From assembly GCA_050736615.1 (NCBI GenBank), contig JBOHWL010000126.1:1-8838 (forward strand): a stretch of 8,838 nucleotides of DNA. The letters are read 5' to 3'. Below, one piece after another: positions 1 to 5,497 of the stretch. Origin of the DNA: JBOHWJ01 sp050736615. Lineage in GTDB: Bacteria > Desulfobacterota > Binatia > Binatales > Binataceae. Position numbers and translations under genes: made by a program. The notes under the pieces are model-generated. The model was given only the letters and a program-made list of their open reading frames with translations. It was not told where the DNA came from and searched no databases. The first letter of the stretch is position 1, and each line of letters starts with the position of its first letter.

Positions 1-1
1 C

Positions 2-172
2 GACTATCCGCATCATGAGGGTTCGTGGCCGCATTCCTACCAGGCGATCGAGCGCCAGATGGGCGATTTGACCGAAGAGCAGCGCGCGAAAATCCTGGGC
101 CGTAACGCCGCGCGCGTATTCAATTTCGATACCAACGCACTGATGTCGCGCCGCGATACGACAGTCAACTAA
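2..172 (+). CDS. Amidohydrolase family protein, C-terminal fragment
   Basis: This is the last 56 codons of a gene that enters from the left edge and stops with TAA. The fragment begins with Asp-Tyr-Pro-His-His-Glu-Gly and continues through Trp-Pro-His-Ser, then a conserved-looking tail (MGDLTEEQRAKILGRNAARV followed by Phe-Asn-Phe-Asp). This is the characteristic C-terminal end of amidohydrolase_2 (PF04909-type, TIM-barrel metal-dependent hydrolases). In that family the Asp of the S-D-Y-P-H motif is an active-site residue, and the N-A-A-R-V/L-F helix is the usual closing element. The substrate cannot be judged because the barrel is outside the window; family members include hydrolases and decarboxylases of cyclic or aromatic compounds. 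The gene is followed 30 bases later by a strong terminator, so it ends its transcription unit. Family assignment is fairly secure; specific function is not. Confidence 0.8.
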   Translation, partial: DYPHHEGSWPHSYQAIERQMGDLTEEQRAKILGRNAARVFNFDTNALMSRRDTTVN

Positions 173-202
173 AAACCAGCGCGATCTCATCGTAAATCAA
201 CG

Positions 203-239
203 AAAAGAGCCGGTCCCGACGTGGGCCGGCTCTTTTTTT
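203..239 (+). terminator. Rho-independent terminator of the amidohydrolase gene
   Basis: The left arm AAAAGAGCCGG (203-213), one bulged T and CCC (215-217) pair with GGG (223-225) and CCGGCTCTTTT (226-236) around the loop GACGT. A run of seven T follows. The A-rich 5' flank also makes it potentially bidirectional. Confidence 0.92.
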
Positions 240-333
240 GGTCGCCCATCGAAAGGCGATGAATGCTCGTGGAAGCACTCGACATAGAAAGAACGAATCT
301 GGTGCTGTAAAAGCCTTTGAATCATGGATTCTT

Positions 334-362
334 TTGACTTCAGACGCGTTCTTTAATATTTT
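334..362 (+). promoter_or_regulatory. Sigma-70-like promoter candidate
   Basis: TTGACT (334-339) and TATTTT (357-362) are separated by exactly 17 bases. These are the same two hexamers with the same spacing as the promoter candidate in front of trxA in this window. It points rightward toward the protease gene but lies about 530 bases upstream of its start, so it would give a very long leader. The link to the protease is inference. Confidence 0.4.
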
Positions 363-702
363 TTGTTCTCACCTGACGTATTGACGTGTAATTCGATGTC
401 CGATTGGCGGCTGATGAGGACCCATCGCCTCTTTAATACAAATCCGGCAGAAATCAATGCCGACACCAATTCGTGGGCTGACTGTGCTCGCGAGGTATGC
501 GCCCCCATCGGGTTCTCAAGGATCACCTCCGCGCGCGCTGGAGGCCATGGGCCAGTGACTGTAGCATCCGACCGGCCCCCGTCCTGCTCGCCTTGGCGCT
601 TGGCAGGGAAAATCAAAAACCGTTCTCATTAAGCCGATCATCGTCACCATGGCCACAAATTGGCGCTCCGACGCAACGCCGGAGGTTCCCCCTAATATCG
701 AC

Positions 703-716
703 CAGTCAGCTGACTG
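703..716. promoter_or_regulatory. Perfect 14-base palindrome, possible operator
   Basis: CAGTCAGCTGACTG reads identically on both strands. It sits 180 bases before the protease start, in otherwise featureless non-coding DNA. A dimeric regulator site is one possibility; no second copy was noticed in the window. Confidence 0.25.
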
Positions 717-885
717 CACGACGGCAAGGCTGCAAGGTCCCGATTCAGAACACCTCTCAGGCTGTGAGAACAAACCAATTGAGGGCGCTCGTAAACATGC
801 GCGCTGCCCACCCGCGGCATAGCAGTGCTCATCCGTGGCCCTCGGGCAGGTCTGCTCGCTCAAGTAGCTTAACCAGTCAATGAAC

Positions 886-892
886 GGGAGGA
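886..892 (+). promoter_or_regulatory. Ribosome binding site that fixes the protease start
   Basis: GGGAGGA lies three bases before the ATG at 896. This selects the ATG that opens a signal peptide over the ATG at 880, which has no such site and lies in a different frame. Confidence 0.75.
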
Positions 893-895
893 TCC

Positions 896-1452
896 ATGAG
901 ACTCAGTGTTGCTGCAATAATATCGATACTGTTGCTCATGCCGACTGGCTTGTTGGCCGGAGAAATCGAAATGTGGCCTCCATCGACCCAGCAGCCCTGT
1001 GGGCAGATAATCCGGAGCAGCAAACTGCACAGCTGACGACGACCTCAGTCGAAGTGGGCCCAGATACAACTGTACGCCAGTGCCCAGCACCAGAAACGAT
1101 TTTCCCAGACAAGGCAATGGGGCTCAGCATCGGCAATGTTAACAGCATCATCACCAACGGGCCTGGCAAGGGAAAATGCGCGTCCGGAACCGCAGGCGCG
1201 ATGGTTTACGATAACGGCACCCTCGCCTTGGGAGTTCTCTCCGACGCGCACGTACTCGCCGGCGTAGATGGTATTGGAGCTGGCGTTTACGGACTTGGCT
1301 CGGGCATAACGATGCCCGGCCCAGCAGATCTGCCTATGCCTACGGGACAAACAAATCAGTACGGCGGACACTATTGTAACCCAACGCTCGAACAGCAAAA
1401 TACAGTTGCAAGCCTCACCTACAGCTATCCGATCATATTGGGCAGCGGGTAA
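896..1452 (+). pseudogene. Secreted trypsin-like serine protease, 5' part (signal peptide and catalytic His), frameshifted
   Basis: The gene starts with ATG at 896 and a classic signal peptide (MRLSVAAIISILLLMPTGLLAG, hydrophobic core at residues 4-15), so the product is exported. This frame ends with TGA at 1034-1036. The protein-like reading continues in the frame one base lower, which is open up to TAA at 1450-1452, so one base appears lost between about 962 and 1033. The continuing frame carries C-A-S-G-T-A-G-A-M-V followed by L-S-D-A-H-V-L-A-G. This is the signature around the catalytic His of a bacterial chymotrypsin-fold family related to plant NAL1, whose members usually read G-T-L-G-A-L-V and L-S-N-N-H-V-L-A (from memory). 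Then come the expected P-G-P segment and V-A-S-L-T. The catalytic Asp and Ser lie in the next frame (see the entry for 1406-2047). From 896 to 2047 is exactly 384 codons, so the two shifts cancel. Sequencing error, a true pseudogene and, least likely, recoding are all possible. GC is lower than in the neighbours. Confidence 0.7.
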
Positions 1453-2047
1453 TGCTATGGATGCGGCGTGGGGCTCTGCTTATGAGGGCAACGATAGGTT
1501 CGACCCACACGTTTACAATATAGGAGAGCCGAGCGGCATACCTTGGGGAGCAGCGTCGCAAGGCTTGCTGATTGAAGCAATGGGGCGTAGTACATGTCTG
1601 CAAAAAGGCAAGATCGTCAATACTCACTTTGACATGACGATCAACGGAGAGATAGGGTTTCACGGTCAGTACCTCGCAAACATTCATCCACAGGAGGGAG
1701 ATTCAGGCGAAGTATGGTGGACTCAGAGCACATGTCCACAAGCGGTTGCATTAGGTTTTGCGGGTACCACAAATACTCACATGGCCGTGGGCTCACCCAT
1801 CGGTCTAGTCTTGAGCGGGCTAAACGTAACTCTGGTTGGACAGTGCTGCGGAGCGACGCTCGCAGTTGCCGCCTATGAAATAGCGGCGCGCGCTCCGTTC
1901 CGAGAAACCACGGTGCGGAAGGCGAATCGCCTGAATACCGAGCGAATGCTGGACCTATACGCCCCGGATTTTGTCGGACAAATGCCGGAAGTGTGGGGTA
2001 TGGGGGCGGGCTTGGACAACAACGGAGCATCGGAGGTCATGGTATAG
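1406..2047 (+). pseudogene. Trypsin-like serine protease, 3' part (catalytic Asp and Ser)
   Basis: This frame continues the protease begun at 896. It shows N-A-M-D-A-A-W, matching the catalytic Asp region (V-D-A-A in relatives), and H-P-Q-E-G-D-S-G-E-V, the G-D-S-G catalytic Ser. Downstream are A-L-G-F-A-G-T and S-P-I-G-L-V-L, as expected for the last strands of the family. The end carries a helix and W-G-M-G-A-G-L-D, resembling the G-V-G-V-G segment of a small accessory domain in relatives. Although the frame is open from a TTG at 1406, no ribosome site supports an independent start. If one G is removed from the GGG at 1447-1449, the upstream frame reads straight on as L-G-S-G-N-A-M-D-A-A. 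All three catalytic residues survive, which favours a recent lesion or a sequence error over old decay. The stop is TAG at 2045-2047; the last residues look cut short compared with relatives. Confidence 0.7.
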
Positions 2048-2112
2048 ATTCCCAGCCTCCAAACGCGGCGCAGTCTATCCGGATCGATCATGAGTTGCAG
2101 CGGGCTAACACG

Positions 2113-2346
2113 ATGATCTGGGTTAGTCAAAGAAAGCTCAGATGGTGGAAGGACCTTCCGTTGCTTGGGTTTGAGTCCGCAAGTGCTGAAATCGAACCTA
2201 GTAATCAGGTCTGTATTGAACTATCGGTCAAGCGAGTCAATCCACTAGTAGTTGCCATTCTGCCACAGGAACTGGGAGGGTTTCCTACACGCGTTGTCCC
2301 ACTGTCCCCCAACAGAGCAGAGTTTACCCCACCTGTCATGAGATAG
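2113..2346 (+). CDS. Small ORF resembling the accessory domain of NAL1-like proteases
   Basis: The frame is open from well inside the protease gene to TAG at 2344-2346. The first ATG after the protease stop is at 2113 and gives 77 residues; TTG at 2095 is an alternative, and no strong ribosome site is visible. The sequence ends I-E-P-S-N-Q-V-C-I-E-L-S-V-K-R, then I-L-P-Q-E-L-G-G-F-P-T-R-V-V. I recognise this as similar to the short alpha/beta domain that in many proteases of this type reads I-x-V-F-V-E ... P-x-E-L-x-G-V-P-T-x-V, normally fused to the protease. Here it is separated and out of frame. It may be a detached propeptide- or inhibitor-like domain, a displaced piece of the broken protease, or a chance ORF. 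No signal peptide is visible with this start. The family link is a pattern judgement without alignment. Confidence 0.45.
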   Translation: MIWVSQRKLRWWKDLPLLGFESASAEIEPSNQVCIELSVKRVNPLVVAILPQELGGFPTRVVPLSPNRAEFTPPVMR

Positions 2347-2497
2347 AACGTTGCACATAACGTCTATTGCCTTGTCGCCAGACTGGTGCTTAGAGGTTAG
2401 CTGAGGTGAGCGCCAGTGTCGTCGGTGAACTTTCTGAATAATCTTAGGAAAGGCATGATGATGGCTCATGCAGACCGCAGCTTGATGTGCAGGCGAC

Positions 2498-2547
2498 CCG
2501 CGATAGTCGCGGAATATAGGTGTTGAGGGTAGCGGTGTACGCCACCC
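2498..2547 (-). terminator. Two hairpins after the alcohol dehydrogenase pair
   Basis: On the minus strand just past the stop at 2571 there are two hairpins. The first is an 8-base stem with one mismatch (2527-2534 with 2540-2547). The second is a 6-base stem with a 3-base loop (CCGCGA-TAG-TCGCGG, 2498-2512). Neither is followed by a clear T-run, so termination is only suggested by position between convergent genes. Confidence 0.3.
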
Positions 2548-2570
2548 CCCATGCCGGTGAGTTATGCGAA

Positions 2571-3668
2571 CTATTCGAACATCAGGACGGTGCGCGCGAC
2601 TTCACCATTCTTCATCGCGCGAAACGCCTCATTGACATCTTCGAGCTTGCCGCGGCGGCTGATCATGTCGTCGAGGTTGAGCCGTCCCTGCAGGTAGTAA
2701 TCGATATAACGCGGCATATCGATGCGGAAACGGTTCGAGCCCATCATCGAGCCCTGCAGCTTGCGCTCGGTCAGGAGTTTGGGACCGTCGATTTCAACCT
2801 TCTGCCCGACCGGAATCATGCCGACGATGGTCGCGGTGCCGCCCGGCTTGATGCATTCGAAGCATTGCTCGGCAAGCTTCTTCACTCCCACGGCTTCGAA
2901 AGAATAATCGACGCCCGCATTTGGCCCCCCTCCCGTCATTTCCCTCATCGCCTCGACCGCGTCCTGATGCGAAGCGTCGATGGTGTCGGTGGCGCCGAAA
3001 CGCTTGGCCATCGCAAGCTTGGATTCGAACTGGTCGATCGCGATGATACGGCGGGCCCCGGCGATCCGCGCGCCCTGGATCGCTGAAATCCCCACGCCGC
3101 CGCAACCGAATATCGCGACCACCGAGCCTGGCTCGATTTTCGCCGTATTGAGCACCGCTCCGACCCCGGTGGTGACGCCGCATCCAATCAGTGCGGCGCG
3201 ATCCAGTGGCATATCGTCGCGGATCTTCACCACCGCGTTCTCGTGCAGCAGCATCTTTTCCGCATAGGTGGAAAGATCGCTGAACTGGCGCACGGGCTTG
3301 CCGTTTTGCGACAGCCGCGGCGTATCGCCCTTGGCTCGCTGGGTGGCGCGCCGGTTCGAGCAGCGGTTGGGATGGCCCGACATGCATTCTTCGCAATACC
3401 CACAAAAGACCGACGGACACGAGATGACGTGGTCGCCGGGTTTCAGGTAGGTAACGGCCTTGCCGACTTTTTCGATAACTCCGGCCGCCTCATGGCCGAG
3501 TACAGCGGGCGCCGGATGCGGATAGAGGCCTTCGACGAAATGCAAATCACTGTGGCACACGCCGGTGGCGACGGTGCGCACCAGCACTTCGCGATCACGT
3601 GGTTCGTCAACGTCAACCTGCTCGATCTTCAATGGTTGATGCGGACCGTAAAAAACTGCGGCTTTCAT
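2571..3668 (-). CDS. Zinc-dependent alcohol dehydrogenase (MDR superfamily), downstream copy
   Basis: This 365-residue protein is a complete medium-chain, zinc-containing alcohol dehydrogenase, expected in the cytoplasm and oxidising an alcohol to an aldehyde with NAD. The catalytic zinc ligands are Cys38 (G-V-C-H-S-D), His59-Glu60 (G-H-E) and Cys163 (I-G-C-G-V). The structural zinc set is Cys89, Cys92, Cys95 and Cys103 (C-G-Y-C-E-E-C-M-S-G-H-P-N-R-C). The Rossmann motif G-C-G-G-V-G is at 188-193, and Asp212 at the end of the next strand favours NAD over NADP. The look is class III-like (formaldehyde/long-chain ADH group), but the substrate cannot be read from the sequence. A GGGAG ribosome site precedes the ATG. 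It lies 65 bases downstream of its paralogue on the same strand with no obvious terminator between, so the two are probably co-transcribed. By hand count it differs from the paralogue at 49 of 365 positions. Confidence 0.93.
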   Translation of the reverse strand: MKAAVFYGPHQPLKIEQVDVDEPRDREVLVRTVATGVCHSDLHFVEGLYPHPAPAVLGHEAAGVIEKVGKAVTYLKPGDHVISCPSVFCGYCEECMSGHPNRCSNRRATQRAKGDTPRLSQNGKPVRQFSDLSTYAEKMLLHENAVVKIRDDMPLDRAALIGCGVTTGVGAVLNTAKIEPGSVVAIFGCGGVGISAIQGARIAGARRIIAIDQFESKLAMAKRFGATDTIDASHQDAVEAMREMTGGGPNAGVDYSFEAVGVKKLAEQCFECIKPGGTATIVGMIPVGQKVEIDGPKLLTERKLQGSMMGSNRFRIDMPRYIDYYLQGRLNLDDMISRRGKLEDVNEAFRAMKNGEVARTVLMFE

Positions 3669-3733
3669 TAATTCACTCCCTCAGCGGAGTCCTCTGGGGG
3701 AAACCCCGCCCAGGTCACTCCCGTCATGCTTTG

Positions 3734-4831
3734 TTACTCGAACATCAGGACGGTACGGGCGACTTCGCCATTCTTCATCGCGCGAAAGGCGTCGTTGACG
3801 TCTTCGAGTTTGCCGCGACGGCTAATCATGTCGTCCAAATTGAGGCGCCCCTGCAGGTAGTAGTCGAGATAACGCGGCATGTCGATGCGGAAGCGGTTCG
3901 AGCCCATGTTGGTTCCCTGGATTTTGCGCTCGGTGAGCAGCTTGGGCCCGTCGATTTCGACCTTCTGGCCAACCGGAATCATGCCGATAATGGTCGCGGT
4001 CCCGCCCGGCCGGATACATTCGAAACATTGCTCGGCGAGCTTCTTCACCCCGACCGCCTCGAAGGCATAATCGACGCCGCTGCCCGGTCCGCCGCCGGTC
4101 ATTGAGCGAATCGCCTCGACGGCGTCCTGATGCGATGCGTCGATGGTGTCGGTGGCGCCGAAACGTTTGGCCATCGCGAGCTTGGATTCGAACTGGTCAA
4201 CCGCAATGATCCGGCGCGCACCCGCGATCCGCGCGCCCTGGATGGCCGAAATACCGACCCCGCCACAGCCGAATACCGCGACGGTTGAGCCGGGCTCGAT
4301 GCGCGCGGTGTTGAGCACCGCGCCGACGCCAGTGGTGACGCCGCATCCGATCAGCGCGGCGCGATCGAGCGGAATCTCGTCGGCGATTTTTACCAGCGCG
4401 TTTTCATGTACCAGCATTTTTTCCGCGTAAGAGGAAAGGTCGGCGAATTGACGCACCGGCTTGCCGTTTTGTGAAAGCCGCGGCTCGTCACCCTTCGCGC
4501 GCTGGGTCGCGGCCTTGTTCGAACATCGATTGGGATGTCCCGACATGCATTCCGGGCAGTAACCGCAGAAGACTGACAGGCAGGCAATCACGTGGTCGCC
4601 CGCTTTGAGATAGGTCACGTCCCGGCCGGTCTGTTCGACGATGCCGGCCGCCTCATGGCCCAGCACGGCTGGCGCCGGAAACGGATAAAAACCATCAACG
4701 AAATGCAAATCGCTGTGGCATACGCCACTGGCGACCGTTTTTACCAGCACCTCGCGTTCCCTGGGCTTGTCAATCTCGATTTGCTCGATGGTCAAGGGCT
4801 GATTCGGCCCATGAAACACGGCGGCTTTCAT
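3734..4831 (-). CDS. Zinc-dependent alcohol dehydrogenase (MDR superfamily), upstream copy
   Basis: First gene of the pair, also 365 residues. All zinc ligands are kept (Cys38, His59, Cys163; structural Cys89/92/95/103), as are the NAD motif at 188-193 and Asp212. It aligns to the other copy without gaps. The start is supported by AAAGGAG spaced about nine bases before the ATG. Differences from the other copy are concentrated in the first 180 residues (34 of 49), including positions near the substrate side: 46-51 (D-G-F-Y-P-F against E-G-L-Y-P-H), 83 and 85 around the structural-zinc loop, and 307-308. The coenzyme domain is nearly unchanged. This suggests a duplication followed by change in substrate range rather than cofactor, which is inference. 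No regulator is adjacent. The NAD-dependent reaction is assigned from the family. Confidence 0.93.
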   Translation of the reverse strand: MKAAVFHGPNQPLTIEQIEIDKPREREVLVKTVASGVCHSDLHFVDGFYPFPAPAVLGHEAAGIVEQTGRDVTYLKAGDHVIACLSVFCGYCPECMSGHPNRCSNKAATQRAKGDEPRLSQNGKPVRQFADLSSYAEKMLVHENALVKIADEIPLDRAALIGCGVTTGVGAVLNTARIEPGSTVAVFGCGGVGISAIQGARIAGARRIIAVDQFESKLAMAKRFGATDTIDASHQDAVEAIRSMTGGGPGSGVDYAFEAVGVKKLAEQCFECIRPGGTATIIGMIPVGQKVEIDGPKLLTERKIQGTNMGSNRFRIDMPRYLDYYLQGRLNLDDMISRRGKLEDVNDAFRAMKNGEVARTVLMFE

Positions 4832-4962
4832 TTTTTGAAACTCCTTTTTGTCTTGCGAGTCTCGGATCCGTACTCTGATGCGGCCACGACCAGCACGGGC
4901 CCGGCCGCGTTGCGGTCCTGAGGCTGATAGACCACGAGCCCGCCGCCGCTGTCAAGGAACAT
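4828..4962 (-). CDS. Possible 44-residue upstream ORF overlapping the dehydrogenase start
   Basis: ATG at 4962 opens a 44-codon frame whose TGA overlaps the ATG of the dehydrogenase gene as ATGA, an arrangement typical of translational coupling. It reads MFLDSGGGLVVYQPQDRNAA, then G-P-V-L-V-V-A-A-S-E and a basic tail; an in-frame TAG lies seven codons before the ATG. I recognise no family, and no ribosome site is evident before it. The dehydrogenase ribosome site lies inside its last codons. A leader ORF, the remnant of a longer gene, or chance are all possible. Confidence 0.25.
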   Translation of the reverse strand: MFLDSGGGLVVYQPQDRNAAGPVLVVAASEYGSETRKTKRSFKK

Positions 4963-5103
4963 GGCTCGGACGTGCACGCGCTAGTGGAGCAGAGCGGCGC
5001 ACGTGAGGCGGAGCAGAGCGAACGGGTCTGCGAGTCGCGTTTCAGAATACGAGTCCGCGAGGTGCGGTCAGAGTTTGTGAAATTTTTCGCTGGACCTCTT
5101 ATC

Positions 5104-5313
5104 CGTCATCCTGAGCGCTAGCGAAGGAACTCGCGCGGTTCTCCGCGCGTTAGCGGCCGCGACTGGATTGTGCCGATCGAAGTAGGCTAACAGTTCCTCA
5201 ACCCAAACATCCGGGCGTATTCCTCTGATGAGGACGCGCTAACGATGCCCCGCGATAACGCGCGGAGAACCGCGCGAGTTCCTTCACTCCAGCAGCCTTC
5301 GTTCAGGATGACG
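5104..5313. repeat. Long inverted-repeat element (about 210 bases)
   Basis: The left arm (5104-5155) and right arm (5253-5313) are inverted copies with a perfect 30-base core (5123-5152 against 5256-5285) and CGTCATCCTGA ends (5104-5114 against 5303-5313). Between end and core the left arm has 8 bases and the right arm 17. Each core contains its own small hairpin, CGCGCGG-TTCT-CCGCGCG. The loop of about 100 bases has no gene. A further outer pair (5076-5087 against 5342-5353, TGTGAA then a T-run, 11 of 12 matching) suggests the symmetry extends further. No target-site duplication is obvious. A non-autonomous mobile repeat or a structured RNA are both possible. Confidence 0.85.
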
Positions 5314-5383
5314 CAAACAGATGCCGATCGGGGTACAGACCAAAAAATTCACAGCTTCTCAGGATGTCCGGTGTTTACCTAGC

Positions 5384-5419
5384 CAGCGATGGGCGAACTT
5401 GTTCTCGCAGTTGTTGCCG
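5384..5419 (-). repeat. Duplicated copy of the 3' end of the redoxin gene
   Basis: These 36 bases match 5499-5534 at 34 positions in direct orientation. The second copy is the last ten or eleven codons of the adjacent redoxin gene (G-N-N-C-E-N-K-F-A-H-R plus the start of its stop). In this outlying copy the stop codon is changed to Trp, so it is not a working gene end. Confidence 0.85.
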
Positions 5420-5497
5420 CACTAGCGCAGCCGCGGGCGGAGCGAGCAGGCGAGTCCGCGAGCCGCGTTAAAGATGAGTCCGCGACGGTGGCGAGAT

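Larger units (their letters stand above)
240..895. other. Long gene-poor stretch upstream of the protease gene
   Basis: No convincing gene is visible in these 656 bases. The open frames found here read as low-quality translations without domain signatures. The stretch holds a promoter-like sequence (334-362), an 11-base sequence at 520-530 identical to the 3' end of 16S rRNA (so its minus strand is a perfect extended Shine-Dalgarno, with no good start at the right distance), and a 14-base perfect palindrome (703-716). It may be a long regulatory leader or decayed coding sequence at the edge of an acquired segment. Confidence 0.5.
4832..5497. other. Non-coding, repeat-rich stretch
   Basis: Apart from the doubtful short ORF at its left end, no gene is visible. 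It contains short GC-rich near-repeats (GGAGCAGAGCG at 4984 and 5012, GAGTCCGCGA near 5051, 5452 and 5477), a large inverted repeat (5104-5313), and a copy of the 3' end of the neighbouring redoxin gene (5384-5419). The dehydrogenase promoter should lie here on the minus strand. A TTGACA occurs at 4955-4950, but its -10 partner (TCTATC, 18 bases on) is poor. Confidence 0.6.

Noticed and set aside
353..508. Minus-strand 51-codon ORF (M-G-A-H-T-S-R...) near a perfect extended Shine-Dalgarno (complement of 520-530)
   Set aside because: The ribosome site is about 17 bases from the ATG, too far. The protein shows no recognised family: a faint likeness to HicA (A-G-F-V-L-K-R) lacks the G-S-H motif. 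It also runs into the promoter-like site.
520..530. GGATCACCTCC, identical to the 16S rRNA 3' end
   Set aside because: No flanking 16S sequence is present, so it is not an rRNA fragment; an isolated 11-base match.
363..632. Plus-strand 89-residue open frame
   Set aside because: No ribosome site, no domain or motif, and a composition typical of a chance frame in non-coding DNA.
880..898. ATG at 880 as the protease start
   Set aside because: It lacks a ribosome site and its first residues (run of cysteines) are not protein-like. The ATG at 896 has GGGAGGA and opens a proper signal peptide in another frame.
2520..3086. Long plus-strand frames antisense to the dehydrogenases (also 3243-3671 and 3599-4105)
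   Set aside because: They are shadows of the GC-rich minus-strand genes, appear in both paralogues for the same reason, and have no family features.
4926..4955. TTGACA on the minus strand as the dehydrogenase promoter
   Set aside because: The best -10 (TCTATC, 18-base spacing) matches the consensus at only three of six positions, so I did not call it.
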